Shown here: piece after piece, positions 18,016-27,348 of the stretch | Layout: every line of letters begins with the position of its first letter | Position numbering within the stretch: the stretch's first letter is position 1 | NCBI RefSeq assembly: GCF_002835465.1 | Contig: NZ_PIZM01000006.1 | Coordinates: forward strand, 475,980-539,979 | Origin: Psychromonas sp. psych-6C06 | Lineage (GTDB): Bacteria; Pseudomonadota; Gammaproteobacteria; Enterobacterales; Psychromonadaceae | Length of the DNA stretch: 64,000 bases | Direction: 5' to 3' | Position numbers and translations under genes: made by a program | The notes under the pieces: generated by a model | Told to the model about the DNA's origin: nothing | Database searches by the model: none | The model's input: the letters and a program-made list of their open reading frames with translations, nothing else

Positions 18016-19707
18016 ATGGCGCCTAATAATATTAGTGGCCTTGCTTCAAGCTTGGCCACTCGTGGTTTACTTCCCCTCGACCAACTTCAGCAGATCACCA
18101 CTAAAGCAGCTAACGAAAAAAAATCATTAGTCAGTTATCTGGTTGAAAATAATTTCATCTCTAGCCTTGAGCTTGCGCAATTTTGTGAAGCTGAATATGG
18201 TATTCCTCTATTAGATTCTGAAACCCTTGAACTGGATAATATTCCCGATAAGTTCATCAATGAGAAGTTAATAGAGAAGCATCATGCGTTGCCTGTTTAT
18301 GTGCAGCAAAAAACCTTATACATAGCCATGTCTGACCCGACTAATGTCGGCGCACTGGAAGATTTTGGTTTTAGCTTTTCGATGCATACCGAAGCCTTAT
18401 TGGTTGAGGAGGCTTTTTTAAAAGTTGCTATCGATAAGCTTCTCGAAAGCGATGAAGAGTCACTTGATGATATGGATATGGGAGATATCGATGATATTGA
18501 AGTCGATGAATCCGATTCCCGTTTAGATGAAGCGCAAGGGGTTGATGATGACGCCCCGATTGTTAAATATATCAATGGTGTCTTAATTGATGCGGTGCGT
18601 AAAGGTGCATCTGATTTACATTTCGAACCCTACGAGAAAAAGTATCGTATCCGTTTTCGTATTGATGGCATTTTAAAAGAGGTGGCAACGCCACCGGTTA
18701 ATCTTGCTAATCGTTTCTCTGCACGTTTAAAAGTAATGTCAAAACTCGATATTGCAGAGCGCCGTTTACCACAAGATGGGCGAATTAAACTTAAAATATC
18801 TGCCAAACGTAATATTGACTTACGTGTCAGCACGTTGCCCACGATGTGGGGCGAGAAAATCGTAATGCGTATTCTGGACTCCTCTGCTGCGGCCCTAGAT
18901 ATTGATAAATTAGGTTATAGCGATGAACAGAAAGCCAAATATTTAGCTGCTCTCGATAAGCCACAGGGGATGATTTTAATCACTGGGCCAACTGGTAGTG
19001 GTAAAACCGTGTCACTTTATACCGGCTTAAACATTCTCAACACCGTCGAGCGAAATATTTCAACAGCCGAAGATCCGGTAGAGATTAACTTAACCGGCAT
19101 TAATCAAGTGCAAATCAATACAAAAGCAGGATTAACTTTTGCTTCAGCGTTACGCTCGTTTCTACGTCAAGATCCCGATATTGTAATGGTTGGTGAGATT
19201 CGTGATTTAGAAACCGCTGAAATCGGTATTAAAGCAGCGCAAACAGGGCATTTAGTATTATCTACTCTTCATACTAACTCTGCGTCGGAAACATTAACGC
19301 GTCTGTTAAATATGGGGGTGCCTGCATTTAACATCGCTTCTTCTGTTTCATTAATCATTGCACAGCGCTTAGCGCGTCGATTATGTGAAGAGTGTAAAGT
19401 TGAAGATCATTATAATGATAATGAGCTTGCTACAATCGGATTTAATGTCAATGATATTGAAAAAGGGTTTACACTTTATAAACCAGTTGGTTGTGCAAAA
19501 TGCAGTGATGGCTATAAAGGCCGTGTGGGTATTTATGAGGTAATGGTAATGACAGATAATATTGGTCACATCATCTTAAATGAAGGTAACGCCATGCAGA
19601 TAGCCGATGTTGCTGAAGCAGAGGGTATGTATACCTTGCGTCAATCAGCTTTGCATCAAGCCATTGCAGGTATTACTAGCTTAAAAGAAGTTACTAGGGT
19701 TACTTAG
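18016..19707 (+). CDS. pilB: Type IV pilus assembly ATPase
   Basis: A 563-residue GspE/PilB ATPase that powers pilus extension from the cytoplasmic face. The N-terminal MshEN-type region is followed by an acidic linker rich in Asp (residues about 150-175). The Walker A site [16 protein letters not shown] lies near residue 324 and the Walker B segment is [20 protein letters not shown] tetracysteine zinc element CEEC ... CAKC is near residues 457-495. The start is 11 bases after the pilA stop and lacks a strong ribosome site, so coupling to pilA is likely. Length is normal for PilB. Confidence 0.96.
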   Translation: MAPNNISGLASSLATRGLLPLDQLQQITTKAANEKKSLVSYLVENNFISSLELAQFCEAEYGIPLLDSETLELDNIPDKFINEKLIEKHHALPVYVQQKTLYIAMSDPTNVGALEDFGFSFSMHTEALLVEEAFLKVAIDKLLESDEESLDDMDMGDIDDIEVDESDSRLDEAQGVDDDAPIVKYINGVLIDAVRKGASDLHFEPYEKKYRIRFRIDGILKEVATPPVNLANRFSARLKVMSKLDIAERRLPQDGRIKLKISAKRNIDLRVSTLPTMWGEKIVMRILDSSAAALDIDKLGYSDEQKAKYLAALDKPQGMILITGPTGSGKTVSLYTGLNILNTVERNISTAEDPVEINLTGINQVQINTKAGLTFASALRSFLRQDPDIVMVGEIRDLETAEIGIKAAQTGHLVLSTLHTNSASETLTRLLNMGVPAFNIASSVSLIIAQRLARRLCEECKVEDHYNDNELATIGFNVNDIEKGFTLYKPVGCAKCSDGYKGRVGIYEVMVMTDNIGHIILNEGNAMQIADVAEAEGMYTLRQSALHQAIAGITSLKEVTRVT

Positions 19708-19787
19708 CTAAAACATAGCGGGTGATTTCATTATAGTTAACAAAGTATATTTCACGGAAAGCCTCTAAGTCAGAAAAGGAACAGGTC

Positions 19788-21020
19788 ATGGCTGCAAATA
19801 AAAACGTAAAAGCAACAGTCATCCATACGTTTAAATGGAGTGGGATTAATCGTAAGGGCGCTAAAGTTTCTGGTGAGCTACAGGGAGAGTCAGTTGCCGA
19901 GATAAAAGCCGAACTTCGTAAGCAAGGGGTAAATGTTACTAAAACCCAGAAAAAATCTAAGTCAATACTTTCATTTGGTGACAAAATAACACCAATGGAT
20001 ATCGCCGTCGTTTCACGCCAAATTGCAACCATGTTAAGTGCTGGTGTACCACTAGTACAAAGTTTACAGCTAATCGCTAAAAGTAACGAGAAAGCACCAT
20101 TGCGTGAACTAATGAGCTCTATTGGTAATGAGGTTGCGTCTGGTACGCCCCTTTCGCAAACATTACGCGGCCATCCAAAATATTTTGATGATCTATATTG
20201 TGACTTAGTGGATGCGGGTGAGCAATCTGGAGCGCTTGAAACAATTTACGATCGTATCTCTATCTACAAAGAGAAATCTGAAGCGCTTAAATCTAAAATT
20301 AAAAAAGCGATGTTTTATCCTGCAGCCGTATTAGCCGTTGCTGGCGTGGTAACCATGTTGCTATTGTTATTTGTTATACCGCAGTTTAAAGATATTTTTG
20401 AAGGCTTTGGTGCAGAGCTACCTGCGTTTACATTGTTTGTGTTAGCGATTTCTGATGCAGTGCAAAATTATTGGTATATTATTCTTGGCATCGTTATTGT
20501 TGCTATATACACATTTAAAAAAGCACATCTTAAATCACAAAAAGTACGTGATAACACCGATAAATTTGTACTGAAAATACCAGTGATTAGCACTATTCTC
20601 GATAAAGCTGCTGTTGCTCGTTTTGCCCGTACTTTATCCACTACTTTTGCTGCTGGTATTCCGTTAGTTGATGCACTTATTTCAGCTGCTGGTGCTTCGG
20701 GTAACTATGTTTATCGTACTGCTATTAATAGTGTTCGTACCGAAGTGATGGGGGGGATGCAGATGAACGTGGCAATGAAAACAACCGGTGCTTTTCCAGA
20801 TATGGTTTCACAAATGGTGATGATTGGTGAAGAGTCTGGTGATTTAGATGGTATGTTGAGTAAAGTTGCTGACATCTATGAGCAACAGGTTGATGATGCC
20901 GTTGATGCGTTAACTAGTTTGTTAGAGCCAATGATTATGGTTGTATTAGGTGTCGTAGTCGGTGGTTTGATCGTCGCAATGTACTTACCAATCTTCCAAT
21001 TAGGTAGTGTAATTGGTTAG
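19788..21020 (+). CDS. pilC: Type IV pilus inner-membrane platform protein
   Basis: A 410-residue polytopic protein with two GspF/T2SSF domains. Segments such as VVSRQIATMLSAGVPLVQSLQ and FARTLSTTFAAGIPLVDALI mark the two repeats, and three strongly hydrophobic helices are visible (near 175, 220 and 385). It anchors the PilB motor to the growing fibre. It follows pilB after 80 bases. The usual next gene, pilD (prepilin peptidase), is absent; the strand switches to slyX after a GGCTAGAAGG-type repeat. Confidence 0.95.
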   Translation: MAANKNVKATVIHTFKWSGINRKGAKVSGELQGESVAEIKAELRKQGVNVTKTQKKSKSILSFGDKITPMDIAVVSRQIATMLSAGVPLVQSLQLIAKSNEKAPLRELMSSIGNEVASGTPLSQTLRGHPKYFDDLYCDLVDAGEQSGALETIYDRISIYKEKSEALKSKIKKAMFYPAAVLAVAGVVTMLLLLFVIPQFKDIFEGFGAELPAFTLFVLAISDAVQNYWYIILGIVIVAIYTFKKAHLKSQKVRDNTDKFVLKIPVISTILDKAAVARFARTLSTTFAAGIPLVDALISAAGASGNYVYRTAINSVRTEVMGGMQMNVAMKTTGAFPDMVSQMVMIGEESGDLDGMLSKVADIYEQQVDDAVDALTSLLEPMIMVVLGVVVGGLIVAMYLPIFQLGSVIG

Positions 21021-21135
21021 ATAAAAGGCTTTTAAGGCTAGAAGGTAGCTGGATTAATGCTTTCTGCCTTCTCGCTTTCAGGCCTTTCTACCTTCAAGCT
21101 TTGCTGTTTTCAAGCCCTCTCGCTTTTTAGTTTGC
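21021..21135. repeat. GGCTAGAAGG-type palindromic repeat after pilC
   Basis: Blocks related to AAGGCTAGAAGGTAG and its inverse CTACCTTCAAGCTT recur through this short stretch between convergent pilC and slyX. Similar wording occurs at 32395-32455 and 42836-43140. It probably forms hairpins and may act as a terminator, but no clean T-tail is present. Confidence 0.5.
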
Positions 21136-21138
21136 TTT

Positions 21139-21354
21139 CTAATAATGCGGTGGACGCATGTCCACTTCTTCAACACCATCATTGTCAGGCTCTGACTCCT
21201 TTAATTTTGTGACTAAGTAAGCGACTTGCTCTGTTAATATTTGCAGGCGACGTTGTTGCTCAAAAATTTCATTATTAAGTGTCTCAATGTTGTCATCCTG
21301 AAAGGCTAATTTCATCTCTAACTGCTCAATACGGTTTTCTAATTCTATTGTCAT
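21139..21354 (-). CDS. slyX: SlyX family protein
   Basis: A 71-residue, mostly coiled-coil protein (heptads across ENRIEQLEMKLAFQDDNIET and on to about residue 50), ending with the family's hallmark RPPHY. Its function is not established. It sits close to fkpA, as in enterics, but here the WD40-like lipoprotein gene lies between the two, 11 bases upstream of slyX on the same strand, so the two minus-strand genes probably form an operon. Confidence 0.93.
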   Translation of the reverse strand: MTIELENRIEQLEMKLAFQDDNIETLNNEIFEQQRRLQILTEQVAYLVTKLKESEPDNDGVEEVDMRPPHY

Positions 21355-21365
21355 CTTATACCTAA

Positions 21366-22361
21366 TTAATTAATCTGCCAGACCTCAAGAAGCCCAGCGG
21401 AGCTTTCAGTAGCAATTTTATCGCTGTCCCATAATGTTGCAGAGTATACTACAGCTGTTTTAGGGCGTGTCGCTTTTCTTGGTGTAACTGTCCAGTTTTG
21501 TACACTTAAACCACTATCTACTTCCCATAAGCGAACTGTTTTAGTTCCATTTCCTGTGAGTAGATATTTTCCTTCATCGATAAAGCGCACTGAAGAAAAT
21601 ATAGATTGCCTTGCTTTGTAGATTAAGGTGCTATGTAGCTCGCCCGTTTCAATGTTCCAAATTTGCGATGCTTTTTGATTATCTGCAACAAAAGCGAATC
21701 GGCCTTGATCCTCTAGTTTAACCATTGAAATACGGTTCTTGAAATTAAATTCTTGAATAATTTGAGCTGTTTGGGTGTTCCATAAAAAAGCGCGATGGTC
21801 GTTTCCTCCAGATAATGCGTACAATCCATTAGCAGAAAGATCTACACTGTTTACCTTCTCGCTATGAATTGGCATCTCTAATCTACGACCTGTTTTTAAA
21901 TCTATGTGAACTACTTTGCCATTTACTTGTCCATACAACACGTAACGTCCATTTGCTGATAAACGAATATCACGAATAGCAGAGTCACTGACTTGATAAA
22001 AGCCGACATTTTTACCGGTTTTTATATTCCAAATCGCAAATTCAGATCGGCTGGCAGAAAGAGCAAAGCTATTGTTAGCAGAGATCCTAACAATATATAT
22101 ATCATTACTTTCTGCGTTGTGATGTTGCCATTGATACAGTAATTTATTGTTACGGTTATCCCAGAAGCTTAACCCATGATGTATGGACGAAGTGATCGAG
22201 TAATCGCCATTTTGTGAAATTTCAGCTGCGAATGCACCCTCTACAGCATGTTCATATTGATGAAGGGGAGTATCAGATTGTGAACAAGCGGTTAGAAATA
22301 TTAGGCTAGATAACAAAAAAAGCAATTTAAAAGGCAGTTTCAATAACATTTTTAATAACAT
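21366..22361 (-). CDS. WD40-repeat lipoprotein
   Basis: A 331-residue protein with a lipoprotein signal (LIFLTACSQS, lipobox LTAC, Cys near residue 26). The rest consists of WD40-like beta-propeller blades ending in patterns such as LSFWDN, FAIWNIKTG, AFLWNTQTAQ, SQIWNIETG and VRLWEVDSG. The blades suggest a scaffold for protein contacts, probably anchored in the outer or inner membrane and facing the periplasm. No enzymatic motif is seen. It lies between slyX and the divergent fkpA gene, 123 bases from the latter. Confidence 0.85.
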   Translation of the reverse strand: MLLKMLLKLPFKLLFLLSSLIFLTACSQSDTPLHQYEHAVEGAFAAEISQNGDYSITSSIHHGLSFWDNRNNKLLYQWQHHNAESNDIYIVRISANNSFALSASRSEFAIWNIKTGKNVGFYQVSDSAIRDIRLSANGRYVLYGQVNGKVVHIDLKTGRRLEMPIHSEKVNSVDLSANGLYALSGGNDHRAFLWNTQTAQIIQEFNFKNRISMVKLEDQGRFAFVADNQKASQIWNIETGELHSTLIYKARQSIFSSVRFIDEGKYLLTGNGTKTVRLWEVDSGLSVQNWTVTPRKATRPKTAVVYSATLWDSDKIATESSAGLLEVWQIN

Positions 22362-22484
22362 TAGCTAATTAACTTTTGGTTAAAATAATCATTAAGGTTA
22401 GTATAAGGTCATCATTTTTGATAGTGGCTAACTCATTAAGTTGCTATCTATTAACAAGTTTTTATATAAAAATCTGGAGTAACA

Positions 22485-23237
22485 ATGAAAAACGTATTTA
22501 AAGTTTCTTTATTAGCGGCTGCTGTTGTATTAACAGTAGGTTGTAACGAAAAGAAAGAAGAAGTCGCACCTGTTTCTTTTGAAAATAGCCAAGATAAAGC
22601 CGCTTATGCAATCGGAGCCTCATTTGCTAGTTACGTCAACACAACGCTTGAAAAACAAGCTGAGTTTGGCATGACACTAGACAAAGAAGTTATTCTTCGT
22701 GGGATTACTGATAAGTTACGTGATAAATCACAGATGACTGAAGAGCAAATGATTGAAACTCTTCAAGCATACGATGCGGAAGTAAAAGCTGCTGCTGAGA
22801 AGAAACAGCTTGAAGTTGCTGCTAAGGCAATCGAAGATGCGAAAGCATTCTTAGATGAGAATGCTAAAAAAGAAGGCGTAACAGTGACTGAATCAGGTCT
22901 TCAATACTCTGTTATTACTAAGGCTGATGGTCCAAAACCTAAAGCTGAAGACACTGTTTCTGTTCACTATGTAGGTACTTTAGTGGATGGTACTGAGTTT
23001 GATAGCTCTGTTAAACGTGGTCAACCGGCTAAATTCCCTCTTAATCGTGTTATTCCTGGCTGGACTGAAGGTGTACAATTAATGAGTGTTGGTGAAAAAT
23101 ACAAGTTCGTTATCCCTGCAGAATTAGCATATGGTGAGCAAGGTGCTGGTTCTATCCCTCCTGGTTCAACATTAATCTTTGAAGTTGAGTTGTTAGAAAT
23201 TGAAGCTGTTGAAGCCGATGTTCCTGCTGCTGAATAA
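22485..23237 (+). CDS. fkpA: FKBP-type peptidyl-prolyl isomerase FkpA
   Basis: A 250-residue two-part protein with an N-terminal signal of about 20 residues. A helical dimerisation domain follows (DKAAYAIGASFASYVNTTLE onward to about residue 120), then a C-terminal FKBP domain with VSVHYVGTLVDGTEFDSS, VIPGWTEGVQLM and ELAYGEQGAGSIPPGSTL. It acts as a periplasmic folding chaperone and proline isomerase. A Cys follows the signal (VLTVGCNEKK), so the protein may be lipid-anchored, unlike soluble E. coli FkpA; the -3 residue is not ideal for a lipobox. CTGGAG precedes the ATG. A terminator follows at 23288-23313. Confidence 0.95.
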   Translation: MKNVFKVSLLAAAVVLTVGCNEKKEEVAPVSFENSQDKAAYAIGASFASYVNTTLEKQAEFGMTLDKEVILRGITDKLRDKSQMTEEQMIETLQAYDAEVKAAAEKKQLEVAAKAIEDAKAFLDENAKKEGVTVTESGLQYSVITKADGPKPKAEDTVSVHYVGTLVDGTEFDSSVKRGQPAKFPLNRVIPGWTEGVQLMSVGEKYKFVIPAELAYGEQGAGSIPPGSTLIFEVELLEIEAVEADVPAAE

Positions 23238-23287
23238 TGGCTAATAGATATCGATGAGCGGTTTCCTCTCATTGTAAATAATCAAGA

Positions 23288-23313
23288 AGATCGCTTAGTG
23301 CGATCTTTTTTTT
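23288..23313 (+). terminator. Terminator after fkpA
   Basis: AGATCGC / GCGATCT with a TTAGT-type loop is followed by eight T. Confidence 0.9.
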
Positions 23314-23378
23314 GGCCCTGTTTTTGTTCATTGTCGTTTTACTGTATCCTTAGCAGCTTATAAATTGAGGTATATATT

Positions 23379-24581
23379 ATGTGGGATGTAATCATCATTG
23401 GTGCCGGTGCGTCTGGGTTAATGTGTGCGATTGAAGCGGGTAAACGAGGGCGTAAAGTATTATTGCTCGATCATGCAAAACGTGCAGGGCAAAAAATAAT
23501 TATGAGTGGTGGTGGACGCTGTAACTTCACCAATCTTTATGTTGAACCTGCAAATTTTCTTTGTGATAACCCACATTTTGTAAAATCAGCATTGAGTCGC
23601 TATACCCAATGGGATTTTATTACATTGGTTGATAAGCATAACATTAGTTGGCATGAGCGTGATCATGGGCAACTTTTCTGTGATGATAGTGCCAAGCAAA
23701 TTGTTACTATGTTACTTGATGAGGCGACTAGAGCCGGCGTTAAAATCCAATTACAATGTGAAATTTTTTCACAGCAACAGATTGCAGATAACCACTTTAG
23801 TGTACAAACAAAGCTTGGGCATTATGAAACGCAATCATTGGTCGTTGCAACAGGTGGTTTATCATTACCAAAAATGGGAGCGACACCATTGGCTTATAAA
23901 ATTGCTGAGCATTACCAATTGCCAGTAAAAGCAACGCGAGCAGGCTTGGTGCCATTTACATTACATCAAGCTGATAAAGAGCGTTTTGCGGACCTTTCCG
24001 GAATTAGTTTTCCTGTGACTGCAAGTTGTGAAATTAAAGTAGGTAAAAAAGCCAAGCAGGTAAGTTTTAGTGAAGCGTTACTGTTTACACATCGTGGTTT
24101 AAGTGGTCCTGTTATCCTACAAATTTCAAATTATTGGCAACCAGGGGAGTCTATTTCCTTAGATCTCATGCCAAACTTAGATCTATTTTCTGAATTAATG
24201 TTAAATCAGAAAAAACGTCCCGAACTAGGGCTCAAAACATTGCTCAGCCAGCAATTACCTAAGCGTGTCGTTGAATGCCTGTTAGAGAGTGCAGAAATTA
24301 CAAGCTCACCTCTTAAGCAATACAATGAAAAAAAATTACAGCAAGTTGCTACCTTATTTCATAACTGGAGTCCTGCAATTAATGGTACAGAAGGTTACCG
24401 GACCGCTGAAGTGACACTTGGCGGTATTGATACTGATTTTATCTCATCACAAACGATGCAATGTAAATCGGTAGCTGGCTTGTATTTTATTGGTGAAGCG
24501 TTAGATGTCACCGGCTGGCTTGGTGGTTTCAATTTCGCTTGGGCTTGGTCGAGTGGCTGGGCTGCGGGTCAAGTTGCTTAA
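23379..24581 (+). CDS. yhiN: YhiN/HI0933-family flavoprotein
   Basis: A 400-residue FAD-binding protein. The N-terminus has the Rossmann motif VIIIGAGASGLMCAIEAG and the family signature KIIMSGGGRCNFTN. A second nucleotide segment LVVATGGLSLPKMGAT follows, and the C-terminus carries GGFNFAWAWSSGWAAG, the second FAD contact. The HI0933/YhiN/BaiN group reduces double bonds in some gut bacteria, but in gammaproteobacteria the substrate is unknown. It is followed after 33 bases by a membrane protein gene on the same strand, so they may be co-transcribed. Confidence 0.92.
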   Translation: MWDVIIIGAGASGLMCAIEAGKRGRKVLLLDHAKRAGQKIIMSGGGRCNFTNLYVEPANFLCDNPHFVKSALSRYTQWDFITLVDKHNISWHERDHGQLFCDDSAKQIVTMLLDEATRAGVKIQLQCEIFSQQQIADNHFSVQTKLGHYETQSLVVATGGLSLPKMGATPLAYKIAEHYQLPVKATRAGLVPFTLHQADKERFADLSGISFPVTASCEIKVGKKAKQVSFSEALLFTHRGLSGPVILQISNYWQPGESISLDLMPNLDLFSELMLNQKKRPELGLKTLLSQQLPKRVVECLLESAEITSSPLKQYNEKKLQQVATLFHNWSPAINGTEGYRTAEVTLGGIDTDFISSQTMQCKSVAGLYFIGEALDVTGWLGGFNFAWAWSSGWAAGQVA

Positions 24582-24614
24582 ATCAATGTAACTTAATACT
24601 TTAAAGAGAATAAA

Positions 24615-25313
24615 ATGAATAGTAAAACAACACATAAACCGCGTCCGATGATTGATTTGCTGGTAAGCATCGTTATCCCTTCACTTATTTTGATGAAATT
24701 AAGTGGGGATGAACACCTAGGAGCTGCTGGAGGACTTGTTGCTGCGCTTTCATTTCCACTTGCATGGGGATTATTTGAGCTAATAAAGTATAGAAAATTT
24801 AACTTCATTGCGCTGTTGGGCTTAGTGAGCGTGTTACTCACTGGTGGCATCGGTTTATTTGAGCTTGATACGAAATGGCTAGCTATTAAAGAGGCCGCTA
24901 TTCCTGCGATTATTGGTATTGCAGTGCTTGTTTCTACATTTACCCCTTACCCTCTTGTAAAGGCACTGTTATTTAATCCAGAAGTAATGGATATAGAAAA
25001 AATAAATCAAAAGTTACGTGAGCATAATGCAACACAGGCTTTTGAAGCTCGTTTGCTCAAAGCCACCTATTTAGTCGCCTGCTCTTTTGCATTTTCAGCG
25101 ACGATGAATTATATACTCGCTAAATGGTTAGTCACAAGCCCTGCGGGAACAGCAGAGTTTAACGAACAACTCGGGGAGCTTACACTTTATAGTTACCCTA
25201 TGATAGCGTTGCCTTCCATGGTAATGATGCTGGGTGTTTTTTATTACTTATGGTGTACCATCCGCGATTTAACCGGGCTAAAATTAGAAGAGGTTATGGC
25301 CAGCAAAAAATAG
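24615..25313 (+). CDS. VC0807-like multi-pass membrane protein
   Basis: A 232-residue protein with about six hydrophobic helices, beginning with MIDLLVSIVIPSLILMKLSG and ending with a helix pair around MIALPSMVMMLGVFYYLWCT. It resembles the uncharacterised VC0807 group, members of which are sometimes labelled septation protein A-like. No transport or catalytic signature is visible. AAAGAG lies upstream of the ATG. Its partner may be the yhiN-type flavoprotein just before it. Confidence 0.6.
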   Translation: MNSKTTHKPRPMIDLLVSIVIPSLILMKLSGDEHLGAAGGLVAALSFPLAWGLFELIKYRKFNFIALLGLVSVLLTGGIGLFELDTKWLAIKEAAIPAIIGIAVLVSTFTPYPLVKALLFNPEVMDIEKINQKLREHNATQAFEARLLKATYLVACSFAFSATMNYILAKWLVTSPAGTAEFNEQLGELTLYSYPMIALPSMVMMLGVFYYLWCTIRDLTGLKLEEVMASKK

Positions 25314-25387
25314 AGGTGTATAAAAGTGCTAAAAGAAAGCTTCAGTTTGTTCAACAAGCAGTAATAAACACTACCGTAAGCTTTAAA

Positions 25388-27148
25388 TTAAAGCTGTTTA
25401 TCTAGTAGGCTTTCTAGCTCCTCAGCTGTTACTGGCTTAGAAAAAAGGTAGCCTTGGTAGTAATCACAATGTTCACTTTTAAGTAGCTGCCTCTGGCTCT
25501 CGTATTCAATGCCTTCAGCTACTATTTTCATTCCTAAGTTTTTACCCAATTGAATAATGGTTCGAACGACCATATGGTCGTCTTCATTGTCTACACAGTT
25601 ATCAATAAAGGACTTATCTATCTTAAGCACGTCCAACGGTAATCGAGCGACTTGGCTTAAGGAGGAGTACCCGGTTCCAAAGTCATCTAATGCTAGGCTC
25701 ACCCCTAAGTTTTTTAATTGACTCAAGATGTTAATATTATTGTCTTGATTATCCATTAACCAACTTTCTGTTTGTTCTATCTCTAGCCATTTGGGTTGGC
25801 ACTCGGTTTTCTCTAAAATAGCTTTAACTGTTTGCTTAAAGTTATTGGCTGTTAATTGAATGGAAGAAACATTGACTGCGACATTGCAGAGCGAGTATCT
25901 TTTTTGCCAGTTCGTTATTTGTTGGCAAACTTCTTCGATCACCCAATAGCCAATTGGAATTATTTCACCACTTTTTTCTGCAATAGGAATGAACTCTAGA
26001 GGGCTGATCACCCCATATTGAGGGTGCTCCCATCGTAATAGTGCTTCTGCAGAAGTGATGCTGTTATTTTCAATTTTCATTTTGGGTTGATAGAGAAGTT
26101 GTAACTGTTTTTTCTCTAGTGCGCGTTTAAGATCTCGTTCTAATTGGTTACGTCGTGCAATTGTTTCAATAAAACTTTTATCGAAATAAGTTGAGACACC
26201 ATTACCCATTGATTTCGATTGGTACATGGCTAAGTCAGCGTAATTACAGAGGGTTTCAATGTTGTTATTATCATCAGGAAATGTTGCGATACCAACACAA
26301 GCAGAGAGGAAGCACTTTTTATTGTTAAGTATAAAAGGTGGTTTCATCTGATCGTTAATTGTATTAGTTAAAAGATCAACTTTTGGCCCTAATAAATCTT
26401 GTTCGTTAGTTATCAAATAAGCAAACTCATCCCCCCATAATCGATACACCTTATCTATTTTTTGCAGACGCTCTGAAACCTGACAAAGCACTTCATCTCC
26501 AGCTAAATGACCGAGTTGATCATTAATGTTTTTGAATCCATCAAGATCTAGAATAATGAGCGCAAAAGGGGACTTTTTCTTCTGTAATTGGCGCATCTTT
26601 TTATTGATACTTTTTCTATTGGATAGGCGAGTTAACTCGTCGATATAACTTTCTTGACGAAATAGTCGCATCTTTTGCAATGAATGTTGTTGAAAATAGG
26701 TCATGATGGTCGCAAATGTTGCAATCACGACTAGTTCCAGTCCATCCTCAATAACATCGCTGAGAGAATTAGTTTCAATACTTGGGTAATAGGCACTCAG
26801 CAATAGAAAGGAGATAAGAATTGGCCACATACTACCGGGTAATATGAGCAGATATAGGAAAGGGATAAAGATATACATCTCCTCAATCTCCTCAATATCG
26901 CTAACAAAAATAAAACCTGAGGCGAGTAACAATAAGAAAGATACTAAGCAAGCGTAATATTTATAGTTATTCGGAAGTTTGAGTTGCTTTGAGAAATAGG
27001 CTGTTGCTAATAATGTTGCAGCCACGCCATAAAGCGTCAGCGCTGATGGAGTATGATGCAGGCTAATATAAGTGTAAAAAACCACTGTAAATAAAAATAA
27101 AAAAATTGCAGGTAAAATAATGCGTTGAGTGATTTTTCTTACATCCAC
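25388..27148 (-). CDS. Membrane GGDEF/EAL protein, probable c-di-GMP phosphodiesterase
   Basis: A 586-residue protein with six to seven hydrophobic helices in residues 1-150, a GGDEF domain at about 165-315 and an EAL domain at about 330-580. The GGDEF active-site loop reads LWGDEF rather than GGDEF, so the first glycine is a Trp and cyclase activity is doubtful. The EAL side is intact: SAEALLRW near 367, the DDFGTGYSSL segment near 484, and KIVAEGIE. Most likely it hydrolyses c-di-GMP, with the degenerate GGDEF domain perhaps binding GTP as a control. The N-terminal sensor is unrecognised. No operon partner is seen. Confidence 0.88.
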   Translation of the reverse strand: MDVRKITQRIILPAIFLFLFTVVFYTYISLHHTPSALTLYGVAATLLATAYFSKQLKLPNNYKYYACLVSFLLLLASGFIFVSDIEEIEEMYIFIPFLYLLILPGSMWPILISFLLLSAYYPSIETNSLSDVIEDGLELVVIATFATIMTYFQQHSLQKMRLFRQESYIDELTRLSNRKSINKKMRQLQKKKSPFALIILDLDGFKNINDQLGHLAGDEVLCQVSERLQKIDKVYRLWGDEFAYLITNEQDLLGPKVDLLTNTINDQMKPPFILNNKKCFLSACVGIATFPDDNNNIETLCNYADLAMYQSKSMGNGVSTYFDKSFIETIARRNQLERDLKRALEKKQLQLLYQPKMKIENNSITSAEALLRWEHPQYGVISPLEFIPIAEKSGEIIPIGYWVIEEVCQQITNWQKRYSLCNVAVNVSSIQLTANNFKQTVKAILEKTECQPKWLEIEQTESWLMDNQDNNINILSQLKNLGVSLALDDFGTGYSSLSQVARLPLDVLKIDKSFIDNCVDNEDDHMVVRTIIQLGKNLGMKIVAEGIEYESQRQLLKSEHCDYYQGYLFSKPVTAEELESLLDKQL

Positions 27149-27292
27149 AAAGATTCCTAATGATGATCTTATCTAGTCAATAGGGTAGTAGATAAAAATC
27201 GCTTATGCCTTAGTGTGGTCAAAAATTGTGTGATTTATTAGACTTTGATTCATCAATAGATGCAAACATAGAATATTTTTACCAGTGATAAT

Positions 27293-27322
27293 AAAAAAAA
27301 GCCCACAATGAAGTGGGCTTTT
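27293..27322 (-). terminator. Terminator after adhE
   Basis: On the minus strand, AAGCCCAC / GTGGGCTT is followed by eight T, directly after the adhE stop. Confidence 0.9.
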
Positions 27323-27348
27323 AGTTAGTAAGGATTATTTAGTGAAGA

